Source: Alphaproteobacteria bacterium
Lineage (GTDB): Bacteria; Pseudomonadota; Alphaproteobacteria; Micropepsales; Micropepsaceae
NCBI GenBank assembly: GCA_017308375.1
Contig: JAFKEW010000041.1
Coordinates: 62,001-126,000 of the forward strand
DNA: 64,000 bases
Direction of reading: 5' to 3'
Of the stretch, positions 8,585 to 19,285 are shown piece after piece. The position numbers were made by a program, and so were the translations under genes. The notes beneath the pieces were generated by a model that did not search any database, was not told the origin of the DNA, and was given only the letters and a program-made list of their open reading frames with translations. Numbering within the stretch: position 1 is the stretch's first letter; each line of letters begins with the position of its first letter.

Positions 8585-11112
8585 TTTCCTCACTTGCGTC
8601 TCCCACCACCACGCGGGTCGAGGATGTTGGCGGGAAGGCGGCATCGCTTTTCCGTCTTCATGCCATGGGCTGTGTCGTGCCGGACTTTTTTGTCCTCACG
8701 GCCGGTGCCACGCGTCAGGGGTTGACACCTGAGGTTCGTGCCGCCGTTTTTGAGGCGCTGGCCGCGCTGGGCGGTGACAACCACGCTTACGCCGTACGGT
8801 CTTCCAGTATCGCGGAGGATTCGGCCGGCCACTCCTTTGCCGGGGTTTTCGACACCATTCTGGATGTGCGCGGCGGCGAAGCAGTTGTGGCCGCCGTTGC
8901 ACGTTGTCTGGCTTCGCATCACAGCGCTGCCTCGGCGGCCTATCGCGATAGCCGCTCTGTCGTTTCCGACGATGCCATGGCGGTCATCGTCCAGCGGATG
9001 GTGGATGCAAGCTGGGCCGGCGTTAGCTTCAGCGCCGATCCGGCGTCACAGGCGCTTTCGCATGTCGTGATCAATGCCGTCCGTGGTGTGGGCGAGAGTC
9101 TTGTTTCCGGTCACGTCAATCCGGAAGAAATCCTGCTCGACCGGGGAACGGGCGTTGTTATTGCGCGCCGCACACCCGCGGGGCAGGGGCCGTTTCCGGA
9201 TTTTCTATTGCACAAAGTTTTCGCGGAGACCGTCCGGATCGCCGATGTCTGCGGCTACCCGCAGGATATCGAATGGGCGTTCGATGGTGAAACACTGAAA
9301 GTGCTGCAAAGCCGCCCGGTTACGACCATTGCCAATGTCTGGCTGAATCGCCCGCTGGAACCCTGGGCGGCTTCTGCCGATGCCGATCCGGATGGCGCAG
9401 ATCGCATCTGGACCCGCGCCTATGCGGATGAGATCTGGGCCCCCCCGGTCAGCCCGCTCTTCTATGATGTGCAGAATCTGACCGGTCAGATTCCCATGCA
9501 ACTTGGCATGTATGGCGATCGCCGGCCCGGCCCACCCGATGCCTTCAAATATTATCGGGCGGCACCCTATCTCGATATCAGCCTGCTGGAACGGCTCTAT
9601 GTCTTTCTGCCGCGTATGGCGCGGCTTCCCAGCCTGCTCAACCAGCTTCCGCCCGAACGGCGTGTGGCGGTGCAATGTGCGCCGTGGAAATGGTGGGGGC
9701 TTGTGCGGCGGACCTGGATTTTCGAGGTCTTGTATGGCCGCCGCCGCGGCTTCACCCGAAATCACAAATTCCTGACCGGCGCCTGGGCTCCGTTTCTCGC
9801 CGCCACCGTTCCGCTCGCCGGCGTCGCGGTGCAAGAACTGGATGATCGTGCACTTGATGCGCATCTTGGTTCGATCTGGTCGCTGGCCAATACGATCGGC
9901 TTCGAATGCGGCATCACGGTCTTTTATTATGCGCAGGATCTGAAGTTGCTGCTGACGGCGTTGCTGGCGCGCTGGTGCGGTGACGGCGAGGGGCTTTACG
10001 CCGTCGTCTCGGCCGGCCTTGCGGGAAGCCATACGGTGCGCGAAGCCGATCATCTTTGGCAGATCGCGCAGCATTTGCGTGAGGCCGGCCCGGATGCAGC
10101 GAAATCGGCCATCCCATTGCGCTGGAACGAATTCAAGGAATCCGCCAATAGCGCATCCGCCCAACGCGTTGTGTCCGAGATCGAAGCCTTTCTCACATCG
10201 CACGGCCATCGCGGTGCCAATTACAAGGACCTTGTTTACCCCCGCTGGGGTGATGATCCCGATCTTCTCTGGCAACAGGTGAAGGCATTTCTTGGTGATG
10301 ACGGACTACGCCCGGCCGAAAGCAATGCCCGCAGCGCGGCAACACGTCTTGCCACGCAAAAGGCATGCCTTGAAAATATTTCCGGCCTCCTGGCGCCTTT
10401 CAAGCGTGCGGCCTTGCGTGTTCTGTTCCGCTACAACGAAATTTATATGAGCCTGCGGGACAACCACCGTTTTTATTACGATCGTATCTGGTGGCTGTTG
10501 CGGCGTGTCTATGCCGAGAAGGGGCGCCGCCTTCATGCAAACGGCTTACTCAAAAATGCGGATGATGTTTTTTTTCTGGTGCGTGCGGAAATCGCCGCGC
10601 TAATGGACAGAACGCTTCCCGCAAGCGAAGCGGATGCGCGCGTTGTGGCGCGGCGGGCAGAATGGGAAGAGACACGGAAAATTCAGCCGCCGAAATATCT
10701 GCGCCGCGGTTATGTGCCGGACGATGAAATACCGGCGGCTGGTGAAAACGCGCTGAGGCTTTCCGGCCTTGCGGCCAGCGCGGGCCAGGTTATGGGCAGG
10801 GCGCGCGTTATCTACGATGTTTCGGAGCTTGGCCGGGTCGGCAAGGGGGATATTCTCGTCACCCGCCAAACGGATCCGAGTTGGACGCCGGTTTTTGCGC
10901 GGTTGTGCGGTCTCGTGCTGGAAACGGGTGGCGTGCTCGCGCATGGCGCATCGCTCTGCCGCGAATTCAATGTTCCTTGTGTAACCGCGGTCGAACGTGC
11001 CACCGAACGGATCGCGGACGGCGATCTGATCGCCATCAATGGCGGCCTTGGTACGGTCGATATTGTCGAGAAAGGCCATGCGTCCGCAACGCGTTCACGG
11101 CGTGCGGGCTGA
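8581..11112 (+). CDS. Rifampin-phosphotransferase/PEP-synthase-like dikinase, full length
   Basis: 843 residues. The ATG at 8581 overlaps the preceding TGA (ATGA). The N-terminal 250 or so residues form the PEP/pyruvate-binding ATP-grasp domain (GGKAASLFRL, AVRSSSIAEDS, GVGESLVSG, LQSRPVTT). The middle of about 450 residues includes HRGANYKD and PRWGD, shared with the dikinase ending at 2197. The C-terminus is the phosphohistidine domain (TGGVLAHGASLCREF, His788). A PEP-binding barrel is absent, so PEP synthesis is unlikely; the layout is that of rifampin phosphotransferase. It likely phosphorylates a hydroxyl compound with ATP, releasing AMP and Pi. Rifamycin itself is not implied: the middle domain decides the acceptor, and the neighbourhood (TonB receptor, P450) points to a catabolic or tailoring substrate. 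Confidence 0.85.
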   Translation: MISSLASPTTTRVEDVGGKAASLFRLHAMGCVVPDFFVLTAGATRQGLTPEVRAAVFEALAALGGDNHAYAVRSSSIAEDSAGHSFAGVFDTILDVRGGEAVVAAVARCLASHHSAASAAYRDSRSVVSDDAMAVIVQRMVDASWAGVSFSADPASQALSHVVINAVRGVGESLVSGHVNPEEILLDRGTGVVIARRTPAGQGPFPDFLLHKVFAETVRIADVCGYPQDIEWAFDGETLKVLQSRPVTTIANVWLNRPLEPWAASADADPDGADRIWTRAYADEIWAPPVSPLFYDVQNLTGQIPMQLGMYGDRRPGPPDAFKYYRAAPYLDISLLERLYVFLPRMARLPSLLNQLPPERRVAVQCAPWKWWGLVRRTWIFEVLYGRRRGFTRNHKFLTGAWAPFLAATVPLAGVAVQELDDRALDAHLGSIWSLANTIGFECGITVFYYAQDLKLLLTALLARWCGDGEGLYAVVSAGLAGSHTVREADHLWQIAQHLREAGPDAAKSAIPLRWNEFKESANSASAQRVVSEIEAFLTSHGHRGANYKDLVYPRWGDDPDLLWQQVKAFLGDDGLRPAESNARSAATRLATQKACLENISGLLAPFKRAALRVLFRYNEIYMSLRDNHRFYYDRIWWLLRRVYAEKGRRLHANGLLKNADDVFFLVRAEIAALMDRTLPASEADARVVARRAEWEETRKIQPPKYLRRGYVPDDEIPAAGENALRLSGLAASAGQVMGRARVIYDVSELGRVGKGDILVTRQTDPSWTPVFARLCGLVLETGGVLAHGASLCREFNVPCVTAVERATERIADGDLIAINGGLGTVDIVEKGHASATRSRRAG

Positions 11113-11153
11113 TGATCGTCGCGTGATCGTGGCGGCGGCATATATGGCTTTTA

Positions 11154-11159
11154 TATAAT
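11154..11159 (+). promoter_or_regulatory. Possible -10 element of the kdp operon
   Basis: TATAAT lies in the short AT-rich patch between the dikinase and the kdp genes, about 70 bases before the first small reading frame. There is no good -35 at normal spacing. That would fit an activator-dependent promoter driven by KdpE, but the KdpE site itself cannot be named with confidence. Confidence 0.3.
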
Positions 11160-11231
11160 TTCCCTTAGGTTCCCGACCTCGAATTCCTATGTCCTGAACG
11201 CACATCCTGCCCTCCCGGTAAGGAGTGTGAT

Positions 11232-11315
11232 GTGTTCGACCTTCTGTTCATTGCTGCGGGCATTGCCTTCTTTGTGCTGTGCGCAGGCTATGCGCGTCTC
11301 TGCACCCGGTTATGA
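11232..11315 (+). CDS. 27-residue single-span membrane peptide upstream of kdpF
   Basis: A GTG at 11232 preceded by AAGGAG (11220-11225) at ideal spacing opens a 27-codon frame reading VFDLLFIAAGIAFFVLC then AGYARLCTRL, ending at TGA 11313-11315. It is one hydrophobic helix with a basic C-terminal tail, the layout expected for a tiny accessory subunit. It is separated from kdpF by ten bases. I recall similar short peptides in front of kdpF in other alphaproteobacteria, usually unannotated. A structural role beside KdpF is inference. Confidence 0.65.
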   Translation: MFDLLFIAAGIAFFVLCAGYARLCTRL

Positions 11316-11325
11316 GGGGAGTGCG

Positions 11326-11415
11326 ATGACACTTGACTATGTGCTTGGCGCTGCCGCCGTCCTCTTCATTTTTGTCTATCTCGTCTACGCGCTGGTGCGG
11401 CCGGAGAGATTTTAG
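11326..11415 (+). CDS. kdpF: KdpF, small subunit of the K+-transporting ATPase
   Basis: A 29-residue peptide ([20 protein letters not shown] then YALVRPERF) with one transmembrane helix and the characteristic RPERF ending of KdpF. The ATG at 11326 follows GAGGGGAG. KdpF stabilises the KdpABC complex in the cytoplasmic membrane. It lies eight bases before kdpA. Confidence 0.9.
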   Translation: MTLDYVLGAAAVLFIFVYLVYALVRPERF

Positions 11416-11423
11416 GAACGTCC

Positions 11424-13163
11424 ATGACGGTCAACGGCTGGGTTCAGATTGCACTGTTCTGTGTCATCGTCGCCGGGCTTACACGGCCGTTGGGCGGTTA
11501 CCTGACGCGCGTGTTCAACGGCGAACGCACATTGCTTTCGCTATTGCTTGGCCCGGTTGAGCGTTTGCTTTATCGCCTTTCGGGTGTGACGGCGGATGAA
11601 GAACAGCACTGGCTTACCTATGCCGTTGCCATGCTGGCGTTTAACCTTGCGGGCTTCGTGACACTCTACGCAATCCTGCGCCTGCAGGTCCTGCTGCCGT
11701 TCAACCCGCAACATCTGGGCGCTGTTGCGCCCGATCTGGCGTTCAACACGGCCGTCAGCTTTGTCACCAACACCAATTGGCAATCCTATGTCCCAGAGAT
11801 AACGATGAGCTATCTGACCCAGATGGCGGGGCTGACGGTCCATAACTTTGTCTCCGCGGCTACGGGTATCGCGCTGGCTGCCGCGCTGGTGCGTGGCTTT
11901 GTGCGGCGTTCGGCGAAAACTGTGGGAAATTTCTGGGTCGATCTGGTTCGCTGCACACTCTATGTGCTGCTGCCCATCGCCATCCTCGCCTGCCTGTTTT
12001 TTGTGTGGCAGGGCGTACCGCAGAATCTGAACGCCTATGTGGGCGTGACGACGCTGGAAGGGGTACACCAGACAATTGCGCAAGGGCCTGTGGCATCGCA
12101 GGAGGCGATCAAGCTTCTGGGCACGAATGGCGGCGGCTTTTTCAACGCCAACTCGGCACATCCTTATGAAAATCCTACGGCCATCACCGATCTGGTGCAG
12201 ATGGTCCTGATCTTCGCGATCGGCGCGGGCCTGACCAATATGTTTGGACGCATGGCGGGCGATGAACGTCAGGGCTGGGCGATTTTTGCCGTGATGGGTG
12301 TGCTGTTCCTGGCCGGTGTGGCCATTACGTATGCCGTGGAGAGCGGCGGAAATCCCGCTTTTGCAACCGATCATGTGGATCAGACAGCCGGCCCCCTCCA
12401 GGCTGGCGGCAATATGGAAGGCAAGGAGGTTCGCTTCGGAATCGCGAATTCGGCGTTGTTCGCGACTGTCACGACGGATGCTTCCTGTGGTGCCGTAAAT
12501 GCCATGCATGACAGTCTGATGCCGATCGCCGGCATGATCCCGATGGCCAATATGATGCTGGGGGAAGTCATCTTCGGTGGTGTCGGCTCAGGTCTTTACG
12601 GCATGCTGCTGTTCGCGGTGGTGGCCGTGTTCATCGCGGGTCTGATGGTGGGCCGCACGCCGGAATATCTGGGCAAGAAGATTGAGGGCAGGGAGGTGAA
12701 GATGGCGATACTGGCCATCCTTGTCCTGCCGCTTTCCATTCTGGGTTTCACCGCATTGGCGGTCTTGTTGCCGCAAGGGCTTTCGGGGTTGTTGAATGCC
12801 GGCCCTCATGGCTATGGCGAAATTCTCTACGCCTACACCTCTGCCACCGCAAATAACGGCAGCGCGTTCGCAGGCCTGAGTGCCAACACGCCATTTTATA
12901 ATTCCACATTGGCGGCTGCCATGCTTATCGGCCAGTTTCTGGTGATCATGCCGATGCTGGCGGCGGCTGGGTCGCTGGCGGGGAAAAAGATCGCTCCGCT
13001 GTCAGAGGGCACTTTTCCCACGCATGGCGTGCTGTTTGCCGGTCTCCTGCTTGGTGTGATCGTGATTGTTGGTGGCCTGACTTACGTCCCGGCGCTTTCA
13101 CTTGGCCCGATTGCGGAACACTTCGCGATGAATGCCGGTCTTCTATACGGTGGTTCGCCATGA
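11424..13163 (+). CDS. kdpA: Potassium-transporting ATPase subunit A
   Basis: A 579-residue polytopic channel-like subunit that selects and takes up K+ in KdpFABC. The four selectivity-filter loops can be read: [36 protein letters not shown] and ANNGSAFAG. Length is normal for the family. The stop overlaps the kdpB ATG (ATGA at 13160-13163), so the two are translationally coupled. Confidence 0.97.
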   Translation: MTVNGWVQIALFCVIVAGLTRPLGGYLTRVFNGERTLLSLLLGPVERLLYRLSGVTADEEQHWLTYAVAMLAFNLAGFVTLYAILRLQVLLPFNPQHLGAVAPDLAFNTAVSFVTNTNWQSYVPEITMSYLTQMAGLTVHNFVSAATGIALAAALVRGFVRRSAKTVGNFWVDLVRCTLYVLLPIAILACLFFVWQGVPQNLNAYVGVTTLEGVHQTIAQGPVASQEAIKLLGTNGGGFFNANSAHPYENPTAITDLVQMVLIFAIGAGLTNMFGRMAGDERQGWAIFAVMGVLFLAGVAITYAVESGGNPAFATDHVDQTAGPLQAGGNMEGKEVRFGIANSALFATVTTDASCGAVNAMHDSLMPIAGMIPMANMMLGEVIFGGVGSGLYGMLLFAVVAVFIAGLMVGRTPEYLGKKIEGREVKMAILAILVLPLSILGFTALAVLLPQGLSGLLNAGPHGYGEILYAYTSATANNGSAFAGLSANTPFYNSTLAAAMLIGQFLVIMPMLAAAGSLAGKKIAPLSEGTFPTHGVLFAGLLLGVIVIVGGLTYVPALSLGPIAEHFAMNAGLLYGGSP

Positions 13164-15289
13164 GCGCGGCCGGTACGGAACCTGGTCGCAGCGCCGGAAG
13201 GCGGCCCGTCATGGCCGGAATCGATTCGGACTTGATTCTTCCGGCCCTTTGGCAAGCCATCCGCAAGCTCAATCCCCGGGCCATGGTGCGAAATCCGGTG
13301 ATGTTTGTGGTTGAGGTTGTCACCGTGCTGACGACCATTCTGTTTCTTCGTGATCTGGCGATGGGCCGCGGTGGCCAACTCTTTTCATTCCAGATCAATC
13401 TGTGGCTCTGGTTCACGTTGTTGTTCGCCAATTTCGCAGAGGCGATTGCCGAAGGCCGCGGCAAAGCGCAGGCCGACACATTGCGCCGGATGAAGATCGA
13501 CCTTGAAGCGAAGCTGATGCCCGGCCCCGAACTGAAGGTTTGGCGCAAAGTGCCCGCTGCGCAGTTGGAGCGCGGTGATTTCGTGCTGGTTGAAGCCGGC
13601 GATCTGATCCCTTCCGACGGGGAGGTTGTTGAAGGCGTCGCCTCGGTTAACGAGGCTGCGATTACCGGCGAAAGTGCACCGGTCATCCGTGAATCCGGGG
13701 GCGACCGCTCTGCCGTCACGGGCGGAACGCGTGTCTTGTCGGACTGGATTGTGGTGAAGATCACCGCGTCCAAAGGAAACACCTTTCTCGATCGCATGAT
13801 TGCATTGGTCGAAGGGGCGGAGCGTCAGAAAACACCCAACGAAATTGCGCTGAACATCCTGCTTGCCGGCATGACGCTGATCTTCGTTTTTGCCGTGGCG
13901 GCGATTCCCGGGTTTGTGCATTACGCAGGCGGCACGATCTCCATCCTGGTTCTGGTGGCGCTTTTCGTGACCCTGATTCCGACCACGATCGGGGCGCTGC
14001 TCTCCGCAATCGGTATTGCGGGCATGGATCGCCTGGTCCGCTTTAATGTGCTTGCCGTGTCAGGGCGGGCGGTGGAAGCGGCGGGCGATGTCGATATTCT
14101 ATTGCTCGACAAGACCGGAACCATCACACTCGGCAATCGCCAGGCATCGGCCTTTCTGCCACTTCCCGGTGTGGAAGAACGCGATCTGGCGGAAGCAGCC
14201 CAGTTGGCATCGCTTTCGGATGAAACGCCGGAGGGCCGTTCCATCGTCGTGCTGGCGAAGGACAAATATGGCCTGCGTGGGCAGGAGTTCGCGTCTCACG
14301 AAACGCACTTCGTGCCCTTCACGGCCGCAACGCGAATCAGCGGCATTGATCTCAATGGCACAATTATTCGCAAAGGTGCCGCCGATGCGGTTCTGGGCCA
14401 TGTTCGTACGCTGAAAGGGTTTCCAGAGTCGAAAAACCCTGTCGCCGCCGCTGCCGAAACGCTTGGTCCGGAGACCGCGCGCAGCTTTCTCGCCCTTGTG
14501 GAACGTATTGCGAAATCTGGTGGCACACCGCTCGCGGTGGCGCGAAATGACAGGGTGCTCGGCCTGATCCATTTGAAGGACGTCGTGAAGGGCGGAATCC
14601 GTGAACGTTTCGCGGCACTGCGGAAGATGGGAATCCGGACGGTCATGGTCACCGGCGATAATCCGCTTACGGCCGCGGCCATTGCCGCCGAATCCGGTGT
14701 CGATTCTTTCCTCGCCCAGGCAACACCGGAGGCCAAGCTCGCCCTCATCCGTGAAGAACAGGCGAAGGGGAAGCTCGTTGCGATGTGCGGCGACGGCACC
14801 AACGATGCACCGGCATTGGCTCAGGCTGATGTCGGCGTGGCGATGAACACGGGCACCATGGCCGCGCGCGAGGCCGGAAACATGGTCGATCTCGACAGTG
14901 ATCCAACAAAACTGATTGAGGTGGTGGAGATCGGTAAACAATTGCTGATGACGCGTGGCGCGCTGACGACTTTCTCCATCGCCAATGATGTCGCCAAATA
15001 TTTCGCCATTCTTCCGGCGATGTTCGTTGCTTTTTATCCGGCGCTAGGCGCGCTCAACATCATGGCCCTTCACTCGCCGCGAAGCGCCATCCTGTCCGCA
15101 ATCATTTTCAATGCGCTGATTATCGTGGCGCTGATCCCGCTTGCGTTGAAGGGGGTACGATACCGGCCTGTCGGGGCAGCCAGCATCCTGCGCCGCAATC
15201 TGCTTGTCTATGGCCTCGGCGGCATTCTTATTCCCTTCGCGGGCATCAAATTAATCGACATTCTTGTGATGGCCATGGGCCTCGCCTAG
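13160..15289 (+). CDS. kdpB: Potassium-transporting ATPase subunit B (P-type ATPase)
   Basis: A 709-residue catalytic subunit that hydrolyses ATP to drive K+ import. The phosphorylation motif [11 protein letters not shown] puts the aspartyl-phosphate at about residue 317. The actuator motif [10 protein letters not shown] and the hinge [16 protein letters not shown] are intact. An N-terminal extension of about 17 residues precedes the usual start; a second in-frame Met (MAGIDSD) is possible, but the ATGA overlap with kdpA favours 13160. Confidence 0.97.
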   Translation: MSAAGTEPGRSAGRRPVMAGIDSDLILPALWQAIRKLNPRAMVRNPVMFVVEVVTVLTTILFLRDLAMGRGGQLFSFQINLWLWFTLLFANFAEAIAEGRGKAQADTLRRMKIDLEAKLMPGPELKVWRKVPAAQLERGDFVLVEAGDLIPSDGEVVEGVASVNEAAITGESAPVIRESGGDRSAVTGGTRVLSDWIVVKITASKGNTFLDRMIALVEGAERQKTPNEIALNILLAGMTLIFVFAVAAIPGFVHYAGGTISILVLVALFVTLIPTTIGALLSAIGIAGMDRLVRFNVLAVSGRAVEAAGDVDILLLDKTGTITLGNRQASAFLPLPGVEERDLAEAAQLASLSDETPEGRSIVVLAKDKYGLRGQEFASHETHFVPFTAATRISGIDLNGTIIRKGAADAVLGHVRTLKGFPESKNPVAAAAETLGPETARSFLALVERIAKSGGTPLAVARNDRVLGLIHLKDVVKGGIRERFAALRKMGIRTVMVTGDNPLTAAAIAAESGVDSFLAQATPEAKLALIREEQAKGKLVAMCGDGTNDAPALAQADVGVAMNTGTMAAREAGNMVDLDSDPTKLIEVVEIGKQLLMTRGALTTFSIANDVAKYFAILPAMFVAFYPALGALNIMALHSPRSAILSAIIFNALIIVALIPLALKGVRYRPVGAASILRRNLLVYGLGGILIPFAGIKLIDILVMAMGLA

Positions 15290-15298
15290 GAGGCGCGC

Positions 15299-15880
15299 AT
15301 GTTACGGCAACTTCGCCCGGCATTCCTGATGATCGTGCTTCTCACGGTTCTGACCGGTATCGCCTATCCGCTCGGGATGACGGGCCTTGCACAGATACTG
15401 TTTCCTGATCAGGCCAATGGCAGTCTGATCAGAAAGGATGGGCATGTGATTGGCTCCATCCTGATCGGGCAGGGCTTCTCCGAACCCGGCTACTTCCATG
15501 GCCGTCCCTCGGCTGCCGGCAAAGGTTATGATGCTGCCAATTCATCAGGTAGCAATCTGGGTCCAACCTCCCGGTTGCTGGTCGATCGCGTGAAGGCCGA
15601 TGCGAAGGCGCTGCACAAGGAAAATCCTGATATGCCGGTGCCGGTCGATCTCGTCACAACATCGGCCAGCGGTCTTGATCCGGACATCACCCCGGCGGCC
15701 GCCTATTTCCAGGTACGGCGGGTGGCGAAGGCGCGCGGGCTCCCCGAAGCGGCCGTGCGCCAGCTCGTCCTCCGCAACACCACACAGCGTGTTCTGGGCC
15801 TGCTTGGCGAGCCGCATGTGAATGTGCTGCAGCTGAATCTGGCACTGGATGCGATGCAGGCGGCCAGGCATGCGCTATAA
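15299..15880 (+). CDS. kdpC: Potassium-transporting ATPase subunit C
   Basis: 193 residues with one N-terminal membrane helix and the conserved periplasmic signatures [11 protein letters not shown] and [15 protein letters not shown] at 15288-15293 positions the ATG. It completes the KdpFABC complex and sits seven bases before kdpD. Confidence 0.96.
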   Translation: MLRQLRPAFLMIVLLTVLTGIAYPLGMTGLAQILFPDQANGSLIRKDGHVIGSILIGQGFSEPGYFHGRPSAAGKGYDAANSSGSNLGPTSRLLVDRVKADAKALHKENPDMPVPVDLVTTSASGLDPDITPAAAYFQVRRVAKARGLPEAAVRQLVLRNTTQRVLGLLGEPHVNVLQLNLALDAMQAARHAL

Positions 15881-15887
15881 TTGAAGC

Positions 15888-18584
15888 ATGACCGATGAGG
15901 CCACCCGTCCGTCGCCCGACGCTCTGCTGAAACAGGCGGCCGGGAAAAAGCGCGGCCGGCTCAAGGTATTTCTGGGTGCCGCACCGGGTGTCGGCAAAAC
16001 CTATGAAATGCTGAGCGAGGCGCGCCAGCGCCGCGTGGATGCGGGTGATGTTGTCATTGGCGTGGTGGAAACCCACGGCCGTATCGAAACCGATATGCTG
16101 ACCAGGGGTTTCGAGGTCATTCCGAAGAAGCGCATGCTCTACAAGGGGCGCGTGCTGGCGGAAATGGATCTCGATGCCATCTTGCAGCGTAAGCCGGCAC
16201 TGGCCCTGATCGATGAGCTGGCCCACACCAATGTGCCGGGCAGCCGCCATGCGAAGCGCTATCTCGATGTGGAGGAGCTGCTTGATAACGGTATTGATGT
16301 CTACACGACGCTGAATGTTCAGCATCTGGAAAGCCTGAACGATGTCGTTGCGCAGATTACCCATGTGCGCGTGCGGGAGACTGTACCGGATGCCATTCTG
16401 GATCATGCCGACGATGTGGAGCTTGTCGACATCACGCCGGATGATCTTTTGCAGCGGCTGAAGGAAGGCAAGATCTATCTCCCTGATACCGCCCGGCGTG
16501 CTGCACATAATTTTTTCGCGCCCGGCAATCTGACGGCACTGCGTGAAATGGCACTGCGCCGTACGGCGCAGCGTGTCGATGCGCAGATGGTCGATTACAT
16601 GCGCGCGCATGCCATATCTGGCCCTTGGGAGGCGGGGGAGCGTCTTCTCACCTTTGTTGATGCGCAGCCGGGCAGCGCGATGCTGCTTCGTTATACGCGC
16701 CGGCTGGCCGACAAATTGCAGGCCCCCTGGGCGGCAATTCATGTGGAGACAGCGCAGGCTTCGGGCTTGAGCGAGACGGACCGTGACAAGGTTGCGGAAG
16801 TCCTGCGCATGGCCGAACGGCTGGGGGGTGAAGCCATAACCGTGCCGGCGGTCAGCATTGCCGAAGGCGTTCTTGATTACGCACGGTCCAACAATTTTAC
16901 GCAGATCGTCGTTCCCGGCGCACGGCGATCGGCTTTTTTCGGATGGTGGCGCCCGCCGCTTGCATTTGAAATCATACGTGGTGCCGGTGGCATGGGGGTC
17001 CATGTCGTGCCGGATGCGGCGGGCGATGTGCCGGGTGGCCCGGTGCCGCCATCTTTCGCGTTGCTTCGCCCCACGCTCGATACCCGTGCTTATGCCGGCG
17101 GCCTTCTCTACACACTTGGCGCCTTGGCCGTGGGGCTGGCATTAAGACAGTTTCTGGGCATCACCAGCGTGGCGCTCGTGTTCCTGACTGCCGTTCTTGC
17201 CAGTGCTATTGCCTATGGTTTGTGGCCTGCTCTTTTTGCCAGCCTTGTCAGCGTTCTGGCCTACAACTTCTTCTTTCTTCCGCCGCTGCACACGTTTCAG
17301 ATTGCCGATCCTGAGAATGTCAACGCCCTGTTCTTTTTCGCTGTTGTGGCGTTCATTGCCAGCGATCTGACATCGCGGGTTCGCGCGCAGGCGCAGGCGG
17401 CCCGGGAACGTGCGAAAGCGACGGAAGATCTTTATCTCTTTAGCCGTAAGCTCGCTGCCGTGTATACGCTGGATGATCTTCTATGGGCCGCGGCGTTTCA
17501 GTTTGCGCAGATGCTGAAGGTGCATGTGGTAATCCTGCTTCCCGAAGGCGGGCATGTTGCGGTGCGCGCAGGCTACCCCCCGGAAGATACGCTGGATGAG
17601 GGCGATATCGCGGCCGCCAAATGGGTGTGGGAACGCGGCGCACCCGCCGGGCGTGGCGCGGATACGCTCCCGGGTGGGAAGTGGTTGTTCCTGCCAATGC
17701 GCACCGGGCGGGGAACAGTCGGTGTGGTGGGACTGAGCAGTGAAAAGCAAGGTCAGCTCCTCACCCCCGATCAGCGCCGGTTGTTTGATGCCCTCGCAGA
17801 TCAGGCGGCGCTTGCCATCGAACGGGTCAATCTCGCACAGGATAGCGATCATATCCGGCTGATTGCAGAAACGGAAAAATTGCGCTCCGCCCTTCTGACA
17901 TCGATCAGCCACGACCTGCGTACACCGCTTGCTTCCATTCTGGGTGCGGCCAGCAGCCTGAAATCTTATGGCGGGACACTCGCGGATGCGGAAAAGCAGG
18001 AATTGCTGTCTTCGATCCTGGAAGAAGCGGAGCGTCTGAATCGCTTCATTGCCAATTTGCTCGATATGACACGGCTGGAATCAGGGGCCATCATCCCCAA
18101 GCTGGAATTGGTTGATGCGGGTGATGTTGTTGGCAGTGCGCTTCGCCGTGCATCGAAAGTGCTGGCGCAACACGATGTCGTTCTGGCACTGGCCACGGGC
18201 CTGCCGATGCTGAAGCTCGATCCGGTGTTGTTTGAACAGGCCTTTTTCAATCTTCTGGATAATGCTGCCAAATATGCCCCGGCCGGAACGAAGGTCCTGG
18301 TGGCGGGGGAGCGTGTTGGTATGCATGTGCGGCTTTCCGTGGCCGATAGCGGTAACGGTATCCCCGCCGGCGATATTGAACGCATTTTCGATAAATTCTA
18401 TCGCGTTCAGGTGGCGGACCGCGCGCGCGCCGGAACGGGGTTGGGGCTTGCGATCAGCCGTGGATTTGTTGAGGCCATGGGCGGCACCCTGACCGCCGCC
18501 AATCGCGGCGATGGCCATGGCGCCGTCTTCACGATCACGCTTCCTGTACCTGAAACAGATGAAAGGGAAGGGCGCGCAGCATGA
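15888..18584 (+). CDS. kdpD: KdpD sensor histidine kinase
   Basis: 898 residues in the full KdpD layout: an N-terminal KdpD domain with a Walker A (GAAPGVGKT), a universal-stress-protein domain ending around residue 370, four closely spaced membrane helices (about 395-500), a GAF-like region, then HisKA and HATPase. The phospho-accepting His is H675 in [10 protein letters not shown] and G boxes ([19 protein letters not shown]) are present. It senses low K+ or turgor and phosphorylates KdpE. Its last codons overlap kdpE by four bases. Confidence 0.97.
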   Translation: MTDEATRPSPDALLKQAAGKKRGRLKVFLGAAPGVGKTYEMLSEARQRRVDAGDVVIGVVETHGRIETDMLTRGFEVIPKKRMLYKGRVLAEMDLDAILQRKPALALIDELAHTNVPGSRHAKRYLDVEELLDNGIDVYTTLNVQHLESLNDVVAQITHVRVRETVPDAILDHADDVELVDITPDDLLQRLKEGKIYLPDTARRAAHNFFAPGNLTALREMALRRTAQRVDAQMVDYMRAHAISGPWEAGERLLTFVDAQPGSAMLLRYTRRLADKLQAPWAAIHVETAQASGLSETDRDKVAEVLRMAERLGGEAITVPAVSIAEGVLDYARSNNFTQIVVPGARRSAFFGWWRPPLAFEIIRGAGGMGVHVVPDAAGDVPGGPVPPSFALLRPTLDTRAYAGGLLYTLGALAVGLALRQFLGITSVALVFLTAVLASAIAYGLWPALFASLVSVLAYNFFFLPPLHTFQIADPENVNALFFFAVVAFIASDLTSRVRAQAQAARERAKATEDLYLFSRKLAAVYTLDDLLWAAAFQFAQMLKVHVVILLPEGGHVAVRAGYPPEDTLDEGDIAAAKWVWERGAPAGRGADTLPGGKWLFLPMRTGRGTVGVVGLSSEKQGQLLTPDQRRLFDALADQAALAIERVNLAQDSDHIRLIAETEKLRSALLTSISHDLRTPLASILGAASSLKSYGGTLADAEKQELLSSILEEAERLNRFIANLLDMTRLESGAIIPKLELVDAGDVVGSALRRASKVLAQHDVVLALATGLPMLKLDPVLFEQAFFNLLDNAAKYAPAGTKVLVAGERVGMHVRLSVADSGNGIPAGDIERIFDKFYRVQVADRARAGTGLGLAISRGFVEAMGGTLTAANRGDGHGAVFTITLPVPETDEREGRAA

Positions 18585-19270
18585 CGGCTCCTTTGCGTGT
18601 GCTTGTGATTGATGATGAGCCGGCAATCCGCCGCTTTCTGCGGGTAAGTCTTGCCGCGCAAGGTTATCTGGTGCTGGAAGCGGATAGTGGGGAGAGTGGA
18701 TACGCCCTGCTTCAGCGCAATACGGTCGACGTCGTGATCCTGGATCTCGGGCTTCCGGGCGTCAGTGGCCTGGATATCCTGAAGAGGCTGCGGGAAGGTG
18801 GTTCATCGGTGCCTGTGATTGTGCTCTCCAGCCGGAGTGACGAGGGCGGAAAGGTCACGGCCCTCGATATGGGTGCCGATGATTATGTTACCAAACCCTT
18901 CGGTATGGATGAGTTGCTGGCGCGCATCCGTGCTGCGGTCCGCCACCGGCTGCAGCAGGAGGGCGAGCGGCCGATATTCAAAAGCGGCGATCTCGCCGTC
19001 GACCTCGTGCATCGTGTCGTGACTGTCGGCGGGGCAGAGGTGAAATTGACGCCGCGCGAATATGATCTCTTGCGTCTTCTGGTCATGCACGCAGGTAAAG
19101 TCCTGACGCACAAATTCCTCCTGCGCGAGGTCTGGGGCAGCGAGACGGATGTTCAATATCTGCGAATCTATATCCGCACCCTGCGGCAGAAGATCGAGGC
19201 CGATCCCGTGCAACCGGCATTGATCCAAACAGAGCAAGGCGTGGGCTACAGGTTGAAAATATTTGAATAG
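18581..19270 (+). CDS. kdpE: KdpE response regulator
   Basis: 229 residues of OmpR/PhoB type: receiver domain with acidic pair D11-D12 and phospho-acceptor D55 (VILDLGLPG), Lys in TKPFG, then a winged-helix domain ending VGYRLKIFE. It activates kdp transcription when phosphorylated by KdpD. It closes the operon; the PhyH gene at 19286 converges on it after 15 bases with no clear terminator. Confidence 0.96.
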   Translation: MTAPLRVLVIDDEPAIRRFLRVSLAAQGYLVLEADSGESGYALLQRNTVDVVILDLGLPGVSGLDILKRLREGGSSVPVIVLSSRSDEGGKVTALDMGADDYVTKPFGMDELLARIRAAVRHRLQQEGERPIFKSGDLAVDLVHRVVTVGGAEVKLTPREYDLLRLLVMHAGKVLTHKFLLREVWGSETDVQYLRIYIRTLRQKIEADPVQPALIQTEQGVGYRLKIFE

Positions 19271-19285
19271 CGGTTCTGCCGCACG

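Noticed and set aside
15687-17003. A 438-codon minus-strand frame across kdpC and kdpD.
   Set aside because: It lies entirely within the unmistakable kdpC-kdpD coding region and shows no domain.
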